From CAYWMP01 sp964459445 (GTDB lineage: Bacteria > Desulfobacterota > DSM-4660 > Desulfatiglandales > HGW-15), in contig CAYWMP010000224.1 in NCBI GenBank assembly GCA_964459445.1, positions 1 to 8,444 of the forward strand: a DNA stretch of 8,444 nucleotides. Direction: 5' to 3'. The first letter of the stretch is position 1, and each line of letters begins with the position of its first letter. The notes under the pieces are model-generated. The model was given only the letters and a program-made list of their open reading frames with translations. It had not been told where the DNA came from and did no database searches. Made by a program: the position numbers and the translations under genes. Shown in pieces: positions 5,764-8,444 of this stretch.

Positions 5764-6615
5764 ATGGAAACAGCCCTCGAAGATCTGGTTCAACTGGCGA
5801 AAGAAGGTAATAAGGATGCGCTGGAGTCTCTTGTTGGGAGAATTCAGGATCGGGTTTATAAATTGGCGCTTCGCATGCTTGCCTATCCCGCCGATGCGGA
5901 AGATGCCGCACAGGAGATCTTGATCAAGATTGTTACACGTCTTGACAGCTTCAGGCAGGAGAGCGCGTTTATGACCTGGGTCTATCGTGTGGCTGCCAAC
6001 CATCTTCTGACCACCCGGAAACGCCTGGCGGAGAATCATGCAGCATCCTTTGAAGATTACGAGGCCATCCTTGAAATGGAACATGCCGCCGAATGGCAAC
6101 ATTCAATTCCAGAGGCCGAGCGGAGCATTATTGTGCAGGAGGTGATGCTCGGCTGTACCCAGGGCATGTTGCTCTGCCTGGACCGTCCCCATCGAATAAC
6201 CTACATTTTGAGTGAAATATTTGACATTTCCAGCCAGCAGGGGGCCTATATCCTCGACATTTCCCCTGAAGCCTATCGGAAAAGACTATCCCGTGCCCGA
6301 GAGCGCATCCAGACCTTCATGCTCAAGAATTGCGGCCTCGTGAACGCGGATAACCCTTGCCATTGTGACCAAATGGCCCCCTTCGCGGTACAGACCAATC
6401 AAATCGATCCGAATAACTTGCTTTTCTCAGGACATCGGTGCCGTGCCAATTGGGGCGGCGTTTCCTTGGAGCACCTTAAAGAGCTGGATTCGCTCCAACG
6501 GGTAGCCGCACTTTTTCGCACCCACCCTGACTATGCTGCGCCGGAAACCTTCCTGACAAGTTTGAAAGAATTGGTTGATTCCGGAAAGGTCAGGCTTTTC
6601 GAGGGCCTTCATTGA
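5764..6615 (+). CDS. ECF-like sigma-70 family RNA polymerase sigma factor with Cys-containing C-terminal extension
   Basis: Residues 10-90 are sigma region 2: DAEDAAQEILIKIVTRL (about 44-60) is the core-binding signature and FRQESAFMTWVYRVAANHLL the -10 recognition helix region. Residues 120-188 are region 4, ending in a helix-turn-helix with SPEAYRKRLSRARERIQ. At 283 residues it is about 90 longer than a minimal ECF factor. The tail begins CGLVNADNPCHC (Cys190, Cys199, Cys201), with another Cys at 226; this could bind metal or sense redox and may replace an anti-sigma factor, none of which is seen nearby. I chose ATG 5764; an in-frame TTG at 5746 adds six residues but has no better ribosome site. 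The gene diverges from the repressor and precedes the lipoprotein hydrolase by 13 bp, suggesting a two-gene operon. Confidence 0.85.
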   Translation: METALEDLVQLAKEGNKDALESLVGRIQDRVYKLALRMLAYPADAEDAAQEILIKIVTRLDSFRQESAFMTWVYRVAANHLLTTRKRLAENHAASFEDYEAILEMEHAAEWQHSIPEAERSIIVQEVMLGCTQGMLLCLDRPHRITYILSEIFDISSQQGAYILDISPEAYRKRLSRARERIQTFMLKNCGLVNADNPCHCDQMAPFAVQTNQIDPNNLLFSGHRCRANWGGVSLEHLKELDSLQRVAALFRTHPDYAAPETFLTSLKELVDSGKVRLFEGLH

Positions 6616-6617
6616 GC

Positions 6618-6623
6618 AGGAGG
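6618..6623 (+). promoter_or_regulatory. Strong ribosome binding site deciding a GTG start
   Basis: AGGAGG is followed after 5 nt by GTG at 6629. It lies in the 13-bp gap after the sigma-factor stop. It favours this GTG over the earlier in-frame ATG at 6575, which lies inside the sigma gene and would spoil the signal peptide. Confidence 0.8.
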
Positions 6624-6628
6624 TTATC

Positions 6629-7579
6629 GTGAAATATGCATTCTTAAAAAACTTGCCCACAAAAGACTCAGAAGTTCTCACCTGTTATCTTGCTTTGATG
6701 TTTCTGATGGTTGCGGGTTGCGGTCCACAAGAGAAGGTGAATTCCTCACTGGAACCCATTCCCACGAAACAAGTCTCAGTCGAAGGGATCAACATCAGTT
6801 ATATTGACGAAGGAGAGGGGACGCCCCTGGTGCTGGTTCACGGTATCCCTACCTCATCATTTCTCTGGAGAGACATGATCGAGGAACTCTCGGCCCACGG
6901 CAGGATTATTGCGCCGGACCTGCCCGGATTCGGGTTTTCCGATCCTCCGCACGATGGTGATTACACGATTTCGAATTACGCCAGCCTTTTAGAAGCCTTT
7001 CTCGAAGCCCTCGACCTTGAACAAGCGACGCTCATCTGTCACGACTATGGTGGTCCCATTGTTCTTACCTATGCCCTGCGAAATCCGAAGAAATACCAAA
7101 GGCTGATCATCCTGGATACCTTCCTCCACAATGATCTCCCTCCATGGCCTCTTTCCTATAAAATCGCCAAGGTTTGGCCCTTTGGTGAAATATTCATGGC
7201 ACTCAGTGGAAAATCAATAGCTCGGTCTGCTTTAGAGGTGGGCGTCATAGATAAGGCCCGAATTTCAGAGGGGATAGTCCAGCGATACTACATACCTGAT
7301 GGAAACCCTGACAAACTGAACAAAACCATGCTTGGAACACTTCGTGTCGATTACAGGTCAGATCTGGAATTCATTGAGAAGAATCTCCGGACCATTGAAA
7401 AGCCCACACTTATACTATGGGGGGAAAGTGATGAGTACCTTCCTCTCTACCTTGGAGAACGAATCCAAAAAGATATCAAGGATTCCAAAATGGTAATAAT
7501 CCCCAATTGCGGGCACTTTGTTCCTGAGGATCAACCGGCAAGGGCCGCAAAGCTCATTATTAATTCTCTAAGCAGCTAA
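6629..7579 (+). CDS. Predicted lipoprotein alpha/beta hydrolase with Asp nucleophile (haloalkane dehalogenase/epoxide hydrolase-like)
   Basis: From the GTG start the product is 316 residues. Residues 17-31 form a hydrophobic signal ending in the lipobox VAGC, so Cys31 should be lipidated and the enzyme membrane-anchored outside the cytoplasm. The mature part is an alpha/beta hydrolase: oxyanion motif HGIPTSSFLW (from His71), PDLPGFGFSD, nucleophile elbow CHDYGGP with Asp139, acid Asp268 in GESDEYLP and His296 in NCGHFVPED. An Asp nucleophile points to the haloalkane dehalogenase/epoxide hydrolase branch rather than Ser esterases. Typical dehalogenases have Asn in HGNP and Trp beside the nucleophile to hold halide; here these are Ile73 and Tyr140, so dehalogenation is doubtful. 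The substrate is unknown. Its close link to the sigma factor suggests it is produced together with it. Confidence 0.85.
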   Translation: MKYAFLKNLPTKDSEVLTCYLALMFLMVAGCGPQEKVNSSLEPIPTKQVSVEGINISYIDEGEGTPLVLVHGIPTSSFLWRDMIEELSAHGRIIAPDLPGFGFSDPPHDGDYTISNYASLLEAFLEALDLEQATLICHDYGGPIVLTYALRNPKKYQRLIILDTFLHNDLPPWPLSYKIAKVWPFGEIFMALSGKSIARSALEVGVIDKARISEGIVQRYYIPDGNPDKLNKTMLGTLRVDYRSDLEFIEKNLRTIEKPTLILWGESDEYLPLYLGERIQKDIKDSKMVIIPNCGHFVPEDQPARAAKLIINSLSS

Positions 7580-7591
7580 TCATCACCTATT

Positions 7592-7649
7592 GGCCGAGAG
7601 TGAACAGGCATCATGAATTTGGAATATTGCCTGTCCTTTCGGCCTTTTT
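7592..7649 (+). terminator. Intrinsic terminator of the sigma factor-hydrolase operon
   Basis: GGCCGA (7592-7597) pairs with TCGGCC (7639-7644), and inside it ACAGGCA (7604-7610) pairs with TGCCTGT (7628-7634), with a small internal loop between the stems. TTTTT follows directly (7645-7649). It starts 12 bp after the hydrolase stop and ends just before the first possible start of the last gene, so that gene should have its own promoter. Confidence 0.8.
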
Positions 7650-7695
7650 GTCATGGTTGCTTTGGCTCACGCAGCGGAAACTGTCTACAAATTGG

Positions 7696-7724
7696 TTGAG
7701 CTACTTAATATCAATAAGGATAAT
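7696..7724 (+). promoter_or_regulatory. Candidate promoter of the last gene
   Basis: TTGAGC (7696-7701) is followed after 17 bp by GATAAT (7719-7724), matches of 4/6 and 5/6 to sigma-70 consensus. Transcription would begin near 7731, at the ATG itself, implying a leaderless message. If translation instead begins at 7653, this match lies inside the gene and is probably accidental. Confidence 0.3.
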
Positions 7725-7730
7725 AGAGTT

Positions 7731-8444
7731 ATGGAAGTCGAAAATATTTCAAGTTTTGGAAGAGGGCTCGTTGGAACATTGTCAGATCCAGATTATAAAA
7801 ATATAAAAAGACAGATGATAATGTCATTTGTGAAAATATTACACGTTGAGATCGGGCTTGTCGGTATGACCAAAATGATGTGGAGGACGAGTAAAGAAAA
7901 AAAGATAATGAAAAAGCACGATTGGTCAAATATTGAAAAACGAGGATTTTGCAAAGAGAACTTAAAATTTCTAATTGAAGATACGGCGTATATGAAAATA
8001 TTGGTGAACATGATGGGTGAAAATAAGGCATGCTCGCTATTTTCTGAGGTGTTACAAAAGACAGACGAGAATTTAGGATCGGGGAAAACAGCTCAAAATT
8101 TGCTTTTGATTCCGGCTAATGAGATAGAATTCTGCGATGATAAATTTGTAGGTTTCAAAGAATTCATAAAAGCATCTGAAGATGAAATGGAAAGAGAGGG
8201 TACTCACAAGATAGACATCCTACAAGATACAAAAAACACGTTAGCTTATGACGTGAGATATTGTGTTGCACATGAAGTCGCAAAGGAATTTGGGAATCCA
8301 ATTTATTGTTTTCCATGGTGCCATATAGACGAGATTGTTTTACCAAAGATAGGTGCTCATCTTGGTTTTAGCTATGAACGTATAAGTACACTTAGCTCGG
8401 GAGCATCGAAATGTGTCTTTAAGTTTGATCGAATGTTAAACTAG
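7731..8444 (+). CDS. L-2-amino-thiazoline-4-carboxylic acid hydrolase-like family protein
   Basis: The product is 237 residues from ATG 7731, or 263 from the in-frame ATG at 7653. The C-terminal third has the pattern I associate with the L-2-amino-thiazoline-4-carboxylic acid hydrolase-like family: a Cys before a helix (YCVAHEVAKEFG), then WCHIDEIVLPKIG (a CxxD motif), a Tyr/Arg strand, and TLSSGASKCVFKF at the end. These conserved Cys and Asp residues may form a catalytic or metal site. Family members vary in function and most are uncharacterised, so the reaction is not assigned. No signal peptide or membrane segment is clear. AAGGA lies 10 nt before ATG 7731, while 7653 follows a terminator T-tract with no ribosome site. 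The gene is clearly more A+T-rich than the upstream genes, suggesting separate acquisition. The stop codon is the last three bases of the window. Confidence 0.6.
   Translation: MEVENISSFGRGLVGTLSDPDYKNIKRQMIMSFVKILHVEIGLVGMTKMMWRTSKEKKIMKKHDWSNIEKRGFCKENLKFLIEDTAYMKILVNMMGENKACSLFSEVLQKTDENLGSGKTAQNLLLIPANEIEFCDDKFVGFKEFIKASEDEMEREGTHKIDILQDTKNTLAYDVRYCVAHEVAKEFGNPIYCFPWCHIDEIVLPKIGAHLGFSYERISTLSSGASKCVFKFDRMLN

Noticed and set aside
5722..6102. Minus-strand frame of 126 residues opposite the sigma factor
   Set aside because: The sigma factor has clear region 2 and region 4 motifs on the plus strand; the opposite frame has none.
7600..7806. Plus-strand 68-residue open frame between the hydrolase and the last gene
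   Set aside because: It runs through the terminator hairpin, has no ribosome site and overlaps the last gene in another frame.
7729..8031. Minus-strand frames opposite the last gene
   Set aside because: They are low-complexity Ser/Phe/Leu translations expected from the complement of A+T-rich coding DNA.

Overview
The window looks like bacterial chromosome from an anaerobe. The main reason is a complete glycyl radical enzyme, which oxygen destroys. Gene style, the ECF-type sigma factor, the lipoprotein signal and the intergenic dyad repeats would fit a Desulfobacterota-like (former deltaproteobacterial) organism. No rRNA or other taxonomic marker is present, so this is inference only. I recognise no tRNA, rRNA, transposase or CRISPR array.

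Layout. Positions 1-215 are non-coding and hold several short hairpins. Positions 216-2612 (minus strand) encode a 798-residue glycyl radical enzyme of the pyruvate formate-lyase superfamily, with a candidate sigma-70 promoter at 2686-2714. Positions 2613-3135 are a 523-bp gene-free stretch rich in dyad symmetry: a 22-bp perfect palindrome, several hairpins, a pair of 18/19-bp imperfect inverted repeats at 2771 and 3026, and a probable bidirectional terminator at 3040-3066. Positions 3136-5561 (minus strand) form a two-gene BlaI/BlaR1-type unit: a BlaI/MecI-family repressor and, overlapping it by 4 bp, an M56 membrane metallopeptidase whose extracytoplasmic tail carries a LytM/M23-like domain lacking its zinc ligands. 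A TTACA-AA-TGTAA dyad just upstream is the probable BlaI-type operator.

On the plus strand, divergent from that unit across about 200 bp, lie an ECF-like sigma factor with a Cys-containing C-terminal extension (5764-6615) and, 13 bp later, a predicted lipoprotein alpha/beta hydrolase with an Asp-type nucleophile elbow (6629-7579). A strong terminator (7592-7649) closes this pair. The last gene (about 7731-8444, ending exactly at the window edge) is A+T-rich and resembles the L-2-amino-thiazoline-4-carboxylic acid hydrolase family.

How the genes may work together. The repressor and M56 protease should act as a one-component signalling switch: an extracytoplasmic signal activates the protease, the repressor is cleaved, and target promoters are released. 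No beta-lactamase or penicillin-binding sensor domain is present, so the signal is probably not a beta-lactam. The catalytically dead-looking LytM domain is the natural candidate sensor, perhaps for cell-wall material. The divergent sigma-factor/lipoprotein pair shares the intergenic region with the operator and is a plausible co-regulated target. The glycyl radical enzyme and the last gene look functionally unrelated to this switch.
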